Below the pieces are notes generated by a model, which worked only from the letters and a program-made list of their open reading frames with translations, did no database searches and had not been told where the DNA came from. A stretch of DNA of 64,000 nucleotides. Origin: Pachypanchax playfairii. Lineage: Eukaryota; Chordata; Actinopteri; Cyprinodontiformes; Aplocheilidae. The position numbers were made by a program, and so were the translations under genes. The stretch spans positions 248,001 to 312,000 of the forward strand of contig SSNP01000309.1 in the NCBI GenBank assembly GCA_006937955.1, written 5' to 3'. Below, one piece after another: positions 1 through 12,912 of the stretch. Every line of letters starts with the position of its first letter. Position 1 is the stretch's first letter.

Positions 1-2427
1 AAACATATAACTGTAACATCTCTGGTTTAATGATCTTTTCCATGATTAAGTTAAACCTGTTCTGTTCTAAGAACATTTCTTTCACATAATCCTATTGTTG
101 TATATGTGGACATTTTTGCAGGTTTTTGCAAACATTGTACGATGCAGTTTTCAACAATAATGGCTCATTATCGCAGATTGCTGCATGTTATGACATATTC
201 TTCCAAAGCTGTGTGTACAAAACTCTTATGGAAAAAATGGAACAACTAGGCATTACATTGTTCCTGCACTGGCACCACAAATTACAGAGATATTTCTTCA
301 TGTAGTTACTTAAAGAAGAACTAGGTCCTCCTTTTTATTTAAAACACTCAAACAAGAGCTTTGAATCGATACACCATAAGGTTAAAACCTTTCACTCAGG
401 AAATGAGAAATGATAGCAGAAGGTGCTGCATCAAACTGAGAATCCAGCTCATCCTTTTAAGCTTTGCCAGCTTAGAAGCTGCACATGTTTTATCTTCCTC
501 CCTCTCCACACATATACACCTAGCTCAGGTCACAAATGGGCGTGTTTCTCCTGTGAAAGAGGTGTTCTGGTGCCAAATGTGTCACTGACTCTTAAGTTGC
601 AGTGTTACTGCACAGCCAACCAGCAGGGGAATGCTTTCTCACCCGTTTCACCTGCCTGCCTTGAAGTGCTGCGTTCCTGCCAGAGTCACACTTTCCTGTC
701 ACATCTCTAAGCCTCCCCTCCTACAGATTTACCCTCTGTGCTTCTTGTTCAGTTGAGAAAGACTAGCAACAAAAATAAGGAAAAAAGGAGAGAGATTTTG
801 CGTGTGTTGCTCGTGTCATCCACACAGCTACATGAAAATAGCATCACAGAAAATCCGCCCCCATCACCCATCTGCTGTCATTACATAGGGACCAAACAGA
901 ACATCGTTCAGAAAACTCCAGCTATGACAGGGATAGAAGGCCTGTTTCAGCAGTGAAGACAGCGCCACGGCTGGGCAGCTTCACCAGCAAGCTACCTCCT
1001 GGCAAGCCCCAAAGCAGAGGAGAGGCCAGCTGTGATGAAAAAGATGTGTGATCTACCACCTGGAGGGGGTCCAGTGGGAGCAGCGAGATGAAACAGCAGG
1101 GAGATGGATCAAAGATAGAGGCAAAACAAGCAAGAAGACAAAATGACAAGTGGAACGATAGGTGAGAAGAAGAAAAGAAAGTCTTCATGAAGACACGTCA
1201 CAAGTTTCACTTCAACCTCTTCTAAAATATATCATCTGTGTCAGCTTCTATCTGCTCAGCTTTCAGTGAAACTTCTCCTGTTGGAGGGAAAGCGGACACA
1301 GACCCACACAGTTTTACAAGTGGTGCCAACTCTAAGAGAAGCTTTTTATCGCTCACTCCAAAGTCAGACATCTTGAGTTTATCGTCACACATTGAGATCC
1401 CATTCTCTTTCAGACCTTAATCAGAGTCCAGAACACTGATCCTACATCAGATTCAAGACATCAGCTCATTTTCAAGATAAAATTAACATTTTATGTCTTT
1501 TTCATACTTAAAGTTAGAAAGAAATCTTCACATGAAAAGTTGCATCTTCTTATCCGGCAGCCATGTAACTCTGATCTAAGAATCATTCAGATTCTCCTAA
1601 ACTCAAGAGGTGACCATGTGTTGTTTCCACACATAATGTGAAACTTAGCCATGAACCCTCTTTGTTACCAGCAGTAAGTCATATCATTCCATCGTTCTAA
1701 AAGGGATTCTCATAGAGCTAAAAGCTAAAAACTTAAATTTAAAAGGATTAAAAGAAACTCGGAATTCTTCGAGGCAAAACGAAAAGAAATGAGAGGCGGT
1801 TTCAAACTTTTACAGAGGACAGATTCTTCTACACTCTGTTATTTTTTAGAATAGTGACAGCTGTTGAAAGGAGGCCTCAACAGGGATCTCAGTGTCTGAA
1901 AAAGACAGTCGAACACCATCGTCACAGCATGGAGGCTCAAAAACAGAAATGGAAAACAGACATTGAGATGGTGGCATCAGCAGGGGGGGGTGCAATGACA
2001 AGTTTTTAAACCCAAACAAAATGTAAACAGTTAAAAATAACTGTATGGAACATCTCGGCTTTACTCTTATGTCTCAAACGCAGATATTGTGAATGAGAAG
2101 CTCGTGGCTGAATGTAAACCCCCGAAACTTCAAATATTAATAGGTGGTTGGATACAAAATCTGGATCTAGTTTAAACAAAAAACTCAGACCAGGTCTGTT
2201 AGCATGTAGAAGAACGAAGATACAATTTCAGAGTAAAACACTTTGCACGTGTCCTTCCTGTAAACCTCATTGTCTCAGTCTGGGGACGGTGGACCAGTGG
2301 GATGGTGGCCTGGAGGTTCAATGGTGAGCTTGTTCTACCAAAGTCACATTCTTCAGTCCCAGACCCGCTGAGCAAATCTGTGTAAAGAAATTGAGTGAAA
2401 AAGCCTTTCTGCTCCTTTTACATCCTT
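1..2427. other. No gene seen; intron-like or intergenic DNA
   Basis: AT-rich, non-repetitive-looking sequence with only short chance ORFs on both strands. A G-homopolymer lies near 1982-1990. If the minus-strand first exon at 33.6 kb is real, this stretch could lie within or beyond that gene. I saw no splice-site-bounded conserved exon. Confidence 0.5.
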
Positions 2428-2500
2428 CACAGAGGTGCCCTTGAGCAAGATACCGAACCCGACTTTGCTCCAGGGGAATCGCAGAGTGGCCAACACCAAG
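2428..2500 (+). repeat. Degenerate fish interspersed repeat fragment
   Basis: The wording 'cccttgagcaagataccgaa' followed by 'tgctccaggggaatcgcaga' resembles a frequent teleost interspersed repeat whose usual form reads 'cttgagcaaggcaccgaacc' and then 'gctcc...cgccgcag'. Only a short, diverged core is recognisable; the boundaries are approximate. The match is from memory, without a repeat-library search. Confidence 0.4.
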
Positions 2501-2619
2501 AAAAGACAGTTATACAGTGTGTCACAGTGTGTTAAAGTAGGAGTGTGAAGGAGGACACGGTTGTAACGTAGGGTATAAGAGTGAGCTCCGAGATCCCTCG
2601 TCGACGGGCCTTTTTTTTA

Positions 2620-5600
2620 GTACAGTAAATCACTGAGATGTTAACTAGTGAATAAGAGTGATTTTCTTTGGGATTTGTTATGAGTTCTGATGACTTAAAG
2701 AGTACACCAGGTTTCTATCTGATGCACCACAGCTGCCTGCCATGAAGAAGCAGAAGAAGAAGAAGTAGGGCAGAAAGTGAGTGTGAAATCAAAGAGCTGA
2801 AATACATCACATAAAGTTAAAATAATACTGAAGTTTTGAAAGGAAATCCCTTAGAAATAATAGGAGAACAAAGCAGGGGGATTTAAAGTTGAATAATTTA
2901 TGTCAGATTCTGACACTCCAAAAGAAAAGCTGAAGCATTCGGGGGGGGTCTTTGACTTTAATGCTTTTTTACTCATTTTTGTTGCTATTTGTGACACCCT
3001 CGTCTCTTTGCAGATTCTACACTGTTTCGATATATTCATTTAAATGTGTAAATATTCTCTATATAGAACAAGCAAAGAGCAGTCAGAAGACAGGTTGTAA
3101 TACTAATCTGAGGTCCAATGCCTTCCTATAAATAAGTGAAGCCTAAAATTCCTGATCTGTACTAAACAGACAGTTTAGAGATCCCACACTGCTCTAAGGA
3201 TTCAACCAACTGAGCCAGCCAGAGTAATCACAAGAGGCGGTCAGACAACAAGAGCCTGTGCAGGCTTTGATGTGAGCAGACAAGGCCTTCTCAGAGGCAT
3301 TCAGATGAATTAGACTCAAGGTGAAGTTCATCGAGAACTGGTGCACCTTCTTTCTTTTAACTAGGAGGATTCAAGCCACCAGCCAGGAATCCCAGAGGTC
3401 CGGAGGGGCCAGTCACATGCTTGGCTGGAATCTCTCAGACTGAAACGTTGGTTCAATTCCTCATTTGCTCGGGTTTACAAATTATTTTAACACACAGTTG
3501 AGGACTGGAAATTTTACAACTGACAAAGATATCTGATTATTGTTAGTATGAGAAACTGGCTTAGTTCCCTAACGTCTGTGTGTGAACTGCAGGACTTCAC
3601 TGCCATGTTGAAAACAAAACAAAATATTCACAAGTTTTCTCTGAAAATTGATACAGAATTGTTGCCTGCTGGGAATCCATATTGAATAATTTTGAATTTA
3701 GTGTCAGCGGGTCAAAAAATCTGAGAAATGTTTGATAGCTTTTGGAGGGATTGGTGAAAAAAAATTACAAATTAGTATAAACACATCAAAAAGAGCTTTT
3801 CTGACTAAAATATGACCAAAAACAGTGTTCTGTGTTCTACTCCCCTTGTGATCTGGCCTCATACGTGTTTTTAAAAAGTTCTGTTAGAACCACATGTATG
3901 ATTCTAACTCAAACTATGTGTATTTTCTCAGTGTTTGTACAACTATTCACTAACAGTCACAGCCAAGTGAGAGACTGACTCTAGACCTCTGATTGGTCAC
4001 ATGATTGATCTGATACTGAGCAAGAGACTTTTGAAAATTAAATAGAAAGTAACTACTTACTCCAAAATATATAAATCTCACTGTAACTCAAAGCTAACAA
4101 ACTAACATGACTAATTTATTACAGTCGGTTTCTTGGATTTGTAAATCTGTCGACCTTTGAAGTGCATGTACGTTTTAAAAAGTCATCATTTGACTTCTTT
4201 CTATTGGTTATCCTTGTTTTTTCTGACTGCACTGGGTGAGACTGCAGGCATGTTGTCAGAGCACCAACAGTGATGGCTGAATGTTTCTCAAACAGTTGGC
4301 TACAGTCCCCCAAAGAGCTTATTAACAGATCTGAAATCTGCAACAATCACTTGCAGATAAATCTGTTGTTAGTAGTACAGAGATTATCCGATGTGTAACA
4401 GTGCAATCTGTTGAGAGAGGAAGCTTTCTCTTTTTTATAATGCAGGAGGTATATCATTTGTGTTTGCGATGTGCAGCTTTCCTCTCATTGCATATGCATT
4501 AGGGGGTTTTCTTTTCCAACAGAGGCTGATTATGTAATCTGTTGGATTTATTAAAGTCACACAATCTGTGAGAAAATTCTCCACCTCTCACAGGATTCAA
4601 CACTTAAAGACGACACAGATGGGACAGACAAGCGCTAACAGGAACGGTGTGATCCAAGTACTGAAGTCTCAATCAAAAGAGCTGCACAACAAGATAAACA
4701 GAGACTCTGAAATGAATAAGTGTTGGAATCTGTGTTGCAGGAATCTTTTGTTTGAACATTTTTCCTTTTCCTGTTCACATAAACATCATCTTAACACATT
4801 GTTTCCTTCTTATGAATATTTAGATCTTTTGATCACAATCCTGTAGTTTTATTTGTTTTGTAACATACTGTAAACTTGCATTTTGGGTTACAACTGCCCA
4901 ACTTTTATTGTAATTTTGAAATTATAATTAAACACTGTAAAAAATGTTTCATCTTTTTACTCAACTAAAATTTTACAATTTAAATAGAAACATTTCAACT
5001 TTCAGCTTGTATCTAACTTCTGCTTGTTTTAACCTTACTGACTTCTAAAATGCTCCAAATCTCTTCAATATCTTGAACATTGAAATAATTGATCCTACTG
5101 GTAAAAACTTGTAATCGTTTTGTCTTTTTAACTGCTCTGAAGTTCATTTGCTTTAACTCGATACAGTAAATCTATCACATGGAAATGTTAAAAACAGAAG
5201 CAGCTTAGAATATAACTAATCTACTGTTGGACAAAGAGCAAAAACTGAGGATTAGAGTTGGGGATTAAAAGTCTTGCTCAAGGGTACATGCACAAAAAGT
5301 TGCTGATGGAGAGGTAAACACTTCTCGGTGTCTGGATTTTCTCCGTCTGCGATTCATTTCATGCGTGCAAAATGTAGAGAAAATGGGAATTAAGTTTTGC
5401 ACAGTGAGAGTGAGAGACAATGCTGCTCTTTATCTCCTGGAGGAGAATTATTTGAATATCAATGCATGATCCTGTCTGCTGAAAATCCACCCTCTCAGCC
5501 ACAATGAGCCTTTTGGAGGTAACAGAAAGGAAGTGAGAGGGAGAAATACTCTGCACCGACTCATATGTAAATATAAAGTAACAGAGACGGAAGAGAAAAG

Positions 5601-8600
5601 CAGAATACAGGAGGAAATTAAGAACAAATCAAAAGAAAAAAGGGGATTTGGTTTCGACAGGCAGTGAAGAAAAGAAAGAAACTCATCATTAGCACTGTCA
5701 CCAATCCCTCCCTGTTTGTCACGACAACCAACTCAGCCTCATCTGCAGCCGAGCATCTTAACGATATCGAATGGCATGAGGAGCTATGAAGTGGAGAAGA
5801 CAGGTGGAATTGTATCGTAACGCCTCCGATTAGCCTGATCAATAACGGCCGGGGGGAAGTCTGGCCTGCAATATGAGAGGAAACGAAGATGAGAATCAGA
5901 GGCAGGAGCTAATGAAGGGGGGGGGGGGTGAAGAAGGAGGTACAGGAGGAAAACCAGGAAGTAAAAGGGCAAAAGGAGAAAAGAAAGGGTCTGAGCTGAG
6001 AGGAGAGAGGAGGAATGTCAAACAAAGAAGCAAGGAAGGACTCTGAAGAGGTGAATAAGGATGGAGGGGGGGGGTTGATTACGACAGATGGGCAGATTAT
6101 TATTGTGCAGCTGAGGAGGGCACAGGTGGACAGAAGAGCGAAAGAAAGCAGGAGGAACGCAGCACTTGAGCGAAAAGAAAACAACATCTCTCCTCTCGTG
6201 TCCCCGTCGTGATTTCCCCAGAGAGGAGGAGAGGAGAGGAGAGGAGAGGCAGCAGCATGGAGAAAATTTGCTTGTGGCTGAAATTGTCTCTTTTTGTCTT
6301 CTTGCTGCTGTAACTCTCCTATAGAAGTTACACACAGTTTAACAGCAACCAGATGAACTGAGAGTCACTAATCCATCAGCTTTCACTGAACCCTTTTTTT
6401 TATTTTATCCCAGTTTCTGTTTGTTTCTGGGATAAAAAGAACAAACGCCAACAGAGGATAAATGTATCAAGGATAAATGACAGTAAATGGTGTTTCTGTA
6501 CATGTGTGCGGGCCGACAGATAGCAGCATTCTGTTTACAATACGATAAGCTCAAAAACTATACAAAGCATCAAAAGTCTTTTGTGAGCTACAGGTGACTC
6601 CAATATGCTGAACTGCACACGTGAATTCTACATAAATCTCAAGCTTAAAGTGTGAAAAAATATTATTACATCTAAATCCATAAATTGGAAATGGCTAGTG
6701 CTGTAATTTGATGCTAAACAGAAGAATTAATTCAACTGAAAAAAGTTTGCAGACATCTGTGTTCTCTGATTTCATGCAATTAAGTGGAAATGTTTAATGA
6801 TATTAATTAAAAACCGCGGCATTAACTAGAACTGGAAGGCAAATCTGCATTTGGTTTGAAAACAGTGTGGTTTCAGTGAATTAGGGTGATCAGGTGTTTA
6901 CAAAGTGCATTCAGATGTTTACAGATGTTGCAAACCAACGTTCAGTTCTTCCTTTACAGGAAGTTGAATCTCTAGAAAGCTGCTGTTTTTAGTTTTATAC
7001 ACACAAAGATGTTACTGTTGAGGACTATGAGTTGTGATGGAATCAGAGAGGAAGTCTGCTGTCTGTTTAAGATCATCTTCCTATTGCAGAACATCTAAAA
7101 CCTGTTTTTCTTCAGCTCAATACATTAAAAATATCATCAAAAGAACAGAAGAGTTTCCCTTTCAGCTCAACAGGTTTCAGGCTGTCGTCTTATGATTATT
7201 AGTGGAAGTAAAGATGCAAAAAAGAGCCAGTTTATCTTCTTAAGACTTTTTTGTGAAATTTTAGTCTGTGGTTCCCAAAGCACTGGGATCTGAAATGTGG
7301 GTCATGAAACACTAAGCAGGAAGAAGAAGATGATGTATAACATATATCAGATGTAACATATAACAAGTTAAAGTTGTTTGGTTTATACAGATTTTAAACA
7401 AGGCTTATAAAATACGACTAGACAAAGTAACTGCAGAAATGATAATTTTCTGGTAATTTGGTCCTTAAAGAAACTCAATTAACTAGTATGTTTACTTTTT
7501 TCTTTCTTCTGCCGAAACAGTATCATTCCAAAATCTGAGACCAGTAAACGACACGCTGAATGAAAGTTTGAAATATTTCATTCTGTCTTTTGAAAATGAT
7601 TCTCTACAGATTTGTACAGAAATTAGAAATTTGAAAAATGAAAGTTATCAGAACCAAAACATGTAAACACTGGTTTTTAGTGTGTGTGTGAATCATGGAA
7701 AAAAAAATCTAAAAAGATAATCAATGTGAGGGACAAGAGGACCAAACGTTTGTTCTGCAGTCTGGTTTAGATCCTTATTAACGTTTATAAATGTCACTAT
7801 TGAACGAGCACATTTATCTTTCACAGAGATGCTTTTAATGAAGATTCTCTGTTGTTCTCCGTCTGGTCCGGTAGTGACGTGTCGCCATGGGATCTGCTTT
7901 CTGATTGGCTGTTTGCCAGCAGGGTGGTGCGCCGAGCGTGGCGCTTCACAGAGCTGAGAGTTCCAGATGGTTGTGATTTATGAAGCTCTCCGAATGGCTG
8001 GACTAATGAACACAACGCGACACGTGTTTGGGACGGAGGGACCGTGTTCAGCCATCACTCTGTCAGTGAAGACGAGATCCTGGACGTTGCATCAGAACCA
8101 CTGATGGATGTTGAATCTACTGTACACACGGGGTTTTTATCCATTTTATATGATAAATGCTGAACCTTGATGAATCTTAATTTACTTGTTTTTTTTTGTT
8201 GGCACAATTAATTCCTACAAAAACAACATTTCTGTTGGCATCCTGTTTCATTTACAGTTTACATTTTTATTTAATGTGATGCCAAATATCCCCCTCAACC
8301 TCTAATCCAACAATGATTATTTTTGTCAACTTCTAACATGATTACCAAGCTATCTCCACCATTGCAGAGATGATTGCAGGTACCATTTTTATAGTAGATT
8401 AATGTAATACCATTACATGGACACGCTGCTCCAGTATCCTGGCACTGTGCTACCCACCACTGTGGCTCCAGGTAAGCTTTAACGTGAGCTAAAACCAATG
8501 ATGCGTGGTATATTCAAAAATGGCAACTTTTAGTAAATTAAGAAAATCAGTTTAGGATTTTTTTCTGTATTTGTTGTGTGTTTGAAGTGGATTCAAGAGC

Positions 8601-10827
8601 TTCCATGGTTTACAGAAGCCCACGTAATCTCTGAAGTGAAGCAAAACCTTTATCCCTTAAAAGGTTTCTGAATATTCACCTGATGGCAAAGAGAAGCTTG
8701 AACCCCTGCTGCTTTCTGCCATTTTTATGTCATCAGGGCACAACTTGGGACTGAACGCCTGGATCTAAATTTAGCACATTTTCAAAGAAAGGTAAAACTT
8801 ATATAAACATAAAAAGACTCCTTTATTTATAACGATGTATCTTTTAGTTGTGTTAATCCTTCTGTTTAAAGGTCCAAATGAGATCAGTGTTCAATCTAAA
8901 GTAACAGTCTTATTTAAAGAACTGAAAGTGACTAACTGGAGCTTTTCAAGTAGCTCGTACTTCTTACAGGATTTACCTGTAACCTGCAGACGGAGCATGA
9001 CTGTTGTTTAAAGTGATAGTTGGGATTTCTTGCAGGTTTTCTGTAGGTTGGTTCAGAACAGTTTATCTGACATGTTGTGGATCATTCTGAAGGAACTCAG
9101 TTTGAATAAAATACGTGTTTCCAATTAGCCGGTCGCTCATCAGTCTGATTAGAACTAATCTTCAGTTTTCCAAACTGAGGGCAGTTTACAAGATGTAATG
9201 CAGAAACTTTCCTTACAACCCGACATCAAAGGATCAAAACTATCACTCAGTAAAACATTTAGCAGCTAGGCGTTGACATAGCTAATGTGTTTTTTCAAAA
9301 TAATGGATTATGTTATCACTTTTTAATCTACTGGATATTAGTTTTAAAGTTACACCTGCTGAGTTCTGTTATGTGTATTTATGTGCAGTTCTCTTCTAAC
9401 CTTATAAAGTAGTAAGAGTTTATGTTCTTTCATCTGGTGCTTTAAGATCCAGCGATGGAAAGAATTCTAACAAGTCTTTATCCTTTCTGAGTGCTTGGAC
9501 ACATTTCATACAAACTAGCCTGAAAAACCTCCAAATATGTGTAAATGAAAACAATAACCTCAAACACAAGCTGCATTATTCTTACAAATAAACATGAATG
9601 TAGACAGAAAAGTACAGACTGGTCAATAAGTGTCTGTAGATATTGTCCACTTGCTTATTTATCTGTTGTATAAAAATACATTTGGATGATTTGGGGGTTT
9701 TATTGGTTTTTTTTTTTTTCCACCTTTTTGCTGGCTGACATATTTCTGTGAATGTGAACAGGCTTTCAAAGCGCAGCAGGTTCTGGGAGGCTGCCACTGA
9801 TTTTTTTTTTTTTCTCTGTACATTCATCAGCTCCTCAGGGATGTTGATCCTTTTACAGGCACTATGATTGTATGCTGTATTTATGACATTTGTTTATTTG
9901 TGTTCTGTGTGGCAGCTTTCCAAAGTGACTTTTAAAAGCATTCAATAATTGATGCTTTAAGTCTGTTGTGAAATATATTTGATGAAGCATTTTAAATGCA
10001 CAGTGAGGGATAAAGGCTTTGTCAATACTTCAGTTTGACTGAGTAAACAGTTTCTCCATCACTTCTTCCACACTGTAACACTCCATCATAGGACGACTGC
10101 AAACATCATCACAAAGGTAGAGCAAACAGAATTTCAGGTAATAAATGCTTTAACTATTCTTACTCACTGTGTATTGAGCTTTTAAAAAGTTTTTCTTCTA
10201 CTAAGAAAAGTCTTGGACAAAGTTCAAAAGATTAAATATCTTTAAGGTTCTGAGATTCTTATTTTCCTGACGGAGTTTGTGATCATTTTTTTTTTGGGGG
10301 GGGGATAAAAACTGAGCATTTCTTTCTGACTCACACTGAGTGCCACAGTCACAGTGTGAAATGTAACATCAGTAAAACCAACTCAACCTAAAACCTCTGG
10401 AGTCGTTTGATCTTTGCTCAGATAAAACTTCTGATATTCTGATATGACGTGTTTTAAACGAGTGGCTCAGTGTGTCTGAGGTTAGAAAAGGTCTGAAACA
10501 CAGCAGGACCTTCTTTAGGTCACTCTGGGTTTTTTTAAATATTTAGACAAACTTTTATTTGTACTGCATTTAAAATGGTTTTATATTTTGAATTGAATGT
10601 CATTTCTTTGATTAAACTATTAAAACCAGACAGTTAGGTAACATAAAGACTTTGGTTGGGGTTGGTCTGAGATCTGAGCTGATGTATGATTGAAAGTCCA
10701 ATTCTACTTCTACCCCAAATGATAATTTTATTTAAATCTAACCAAAGATAAAATCAGTCTGAACAGCTGGTCTTTTTAAAAACAGAGTAATTATGTCAGT
10801 TAATCAGTTTTACTGCTGTTTACTGCT
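2620..10827. other. No gene seen; intron-like DNA with purine-rich tracts
   Basis: No ORF looks like a known protein. The stretch from about 5590 to 6250 is strongly purine-rich on the plus strand (gaa, gga and gagga runs and several G-homopolymers), so the minus strand reads as long Ser/Phe/Pro-rich chance ORFs. Poly-T and poly-G runs occur near 9710, 9802 and 10290. The remainder is ordinary AT-rich sequence. Confidence 0.5.
6221..6249 (+). repeat. GAGGA simple repeat
   Basis: A short run of gagga/gagag units at the right edge of a purine-rich tract that extends left to about 5590. It is a simple sequence repeat; no function can be assigned. Confidence 0.7.
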
Positions 10828-11145
10828 GTCCTGTCCACCTTGCACTGGCTCCCTGTCAGCTTTCATGTCCAATTTAAAATACTGTTGATTGTTTTTAAAT
10901 GTGGTCCTTCTTATTTAACATAGCTCCTGCAGCCTTGTGCCCCGTCCAGGTCCCGGAGGTCTGCTGACCAACTCTTGCTGGCTGTGCCTAAAGCCAGGCT
11001 CAAATCTAGAGGAGACAGAACCTTTTCTGTGGCAGTTCCTAAGCTATGGAACAACCTCCCTCTGTCAGGCAGGTCCTCTCAGTCTTTAGGACAGTTTAAG
11101 TCTCAACTAAAGACCCACCTCTTCTCCCTGGCTTTTAAAAACTAG
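10828..11145 (+). pseudogene. LINE reverse transcriptase C-terminal fragment
   Basis: In one frame the 105 codons contain the hallmark tail of L2-type polyproteins: an LHWLPV box near the start, a following FKILL segment, then RSADQLLLAVPKAR, the GDRTFSVAVPKLWNNLPLSG box, and FKSQLKTHLFSLAF immediately before the TAG stop. A TAG at 10921-10923 interrupts the frame after about 31 codons. The catalytic reverse transcriptase and endonuclease domains lie upstream in an intact element and are absent. This is a dead fragment with no expected product; the family assignment (L2/CR1 group) is from motif recognition. Confidence 0.8.
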
Positions 11146-11299
11146 TTGATCAGAATGTCTTGAGCTGTTGCAATATTTGAGTGTTTTACTATTGTGATGT
11201 ACTGTTGACTGTTTTAATGCATTGATGGAAAGCACTTTGGTCAACTGTGGTTGTTTTTAAATGTGCTATACAAATAAACTTGAATTGAATTGAATTGAT
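10828..11299 (+). mobile_element. 5'-truncated L2-like LINE, 3' end
   Basis: The element consists of the C-terminal end of a reverse-transcriptase ORF, a short 3' UTR ending in the polyadenylation-like 'ctatacaaataaac', and a terminal tandem tail of TTGAA units (about 11280-11297). A 3' terminus carrying a short tandem repeat instead of poly(A) is typical of L2/CR1-group LINEs. The 5' part is missing, as expected from incomplete target-primed reverse transcription. A 26-base stretch of this 3' UTR is identical to that of the minus-strand fragment at 25908-26200, so both belong to one family. A target duplication was not identified. Confidence 0.8.
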
Positions 11300-12877
11300 A
11301 ACATTGTGTTGCCTTTCAACGGAACCAGGCTCCTCGTCCATTTTCCCTTTTTTCCAATATTTGATTTAACTTATTTGTAGCTAAGTGTAATCAAACAAAA
11401 CTAATCATTTGGAATTACATTTTTACCATAAATTTGAAATTACTGCCACTGTTCTGATTATGTCCCTGTTTCCTCTCATTTGAAGTTCAGACCCAATCTA
11501 TACAACATCAAGCTGCAATGCTGAAGCTACAGCACCAAATCAATCATGCTTTCATCAATCAACAGATGATTGTACCGTTTATGAACCACCATGTTCTCAC
11601 ATATTTAATGGAGGCATCTCATCAGGACGACATGCTGTTCTACATCCACAAGAACCTTATATTCATCAACACAGATAACAGTGAGAGTAAAACCGTCTAC
11701 AGGCGGCTCGTCTGCTGTAAGCTGAATCAGAACACAGCAGTGAGATGAGTTTCAGCAGGGGGAAAAACAGACACAACAGTCATCCATGAATCTCTCACTG
11801 CATTGTGGGTAGGAGTGGACAGTACCAGACTCTACCAGCCAGGTCAAGAAGGGATCCTGGAGTTGGAGTAAAATATTTAGGTTTCAAACAGCAAAAATGT
11901 TAAAGATTTCCACAACAAGGAATCTCCTCAGTATTTTTATTCTTATTAATGGTAAAGAAAAAGCAGACAGATCCCTGATTATTTCTCAGCTTACATAACT
12001 GTATGAATCTGGAAAGTAGCCCTCATTACTGTTTCTCCCTGTCAGTGAAGATGGTCGCTCATTTGCAGACAAGCAACAGTGATGATACGGTCTGTTAGTC
12101 AACAGACGGCCTCCCAAGTGACAGTCGTCTGAGTTGGATGGAAAACAAAAGTTTTAAAGTCAAGTGGGAGGAAACAGAACTGCAGATGAGCAATCAGGTG
12201 GATACGACTGTGAAAAATTCGTCAAACAAAATCAGCCAAGAGTAAAAGATATGTCACAATCCTGGTGAAGTAAGTAAATTCTGAGGACATTATCAATCAC
12301 AACGACCCAAAAAATAGAGATGAGTCATGTTCAATAAAAATATAAGTAGGATATTTACAGTTTATCTACATTCAAACCAGAATTAAATGTGTAAAAAAGC
12401 TTTTCTACATACTTAAGATAGAGAAAATAGTGAGTCTGAAAGTTCGCTTACTTAGCTGTGTTATTTATGAGCACAGCACAGTTGATGTAAGCACAAGGCA
12501 ACACTCAGACAAAAGGTTTGGCTGCCTCCAACCCAATTACATGCAACCATGACAGCAAGAATTGAGATACAGACACGATTCAACCCCGTCTCCCCCATAC
12601 GTGCATGCACATATACACGGTTTCTACTAAAAATATCCAGCAGCAGAAAAAGTCTGCAAACAAACAGCGTTTCTTCCCGTTTTCATGCAAACAAACACAA
12701 AGAGACGAGAAAAGCTGAGACAGGTAGAAATCCAAACTACAGTGAGGCTTGCTGAATATTTCATAATGTTTTCACTGGACTGTCAGCAGCACTGAGGAAG
12801 TGCAGCGGGTGTGTTTGCGAGGTCTTTATGTGCAGATTTAAACTGTATACATATGTGCTGACAGGCTCAGCTTATGA

Positions 12878-12912
<35 letters not shown>

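Noticed and set aside
3400..3470. GGTTCAATTCC at 3450-3460 resembling a tRNA or SINE B box
   Set aside because: No matching A box, cloverleaf or discriminator end could be built around it.
4860..5040. 'cactgtaaaaaatg' resembling the end of a fish MITE
   Set aside because: No mirrored partner end or target duplication could be found.
5255..5330. 'cttgctcaagggtaca' resembling a fish interspersed repeat
   Set aside because: Only about 16 bases fit; too short to call.
5784..6335. Several overlapping Ser/Phe/Pro-rich ORFs on the minus strand
   Set aside because: They mirror the purine-rich tract on the plus strand, which lowers stop-codon frequency; no protein features.
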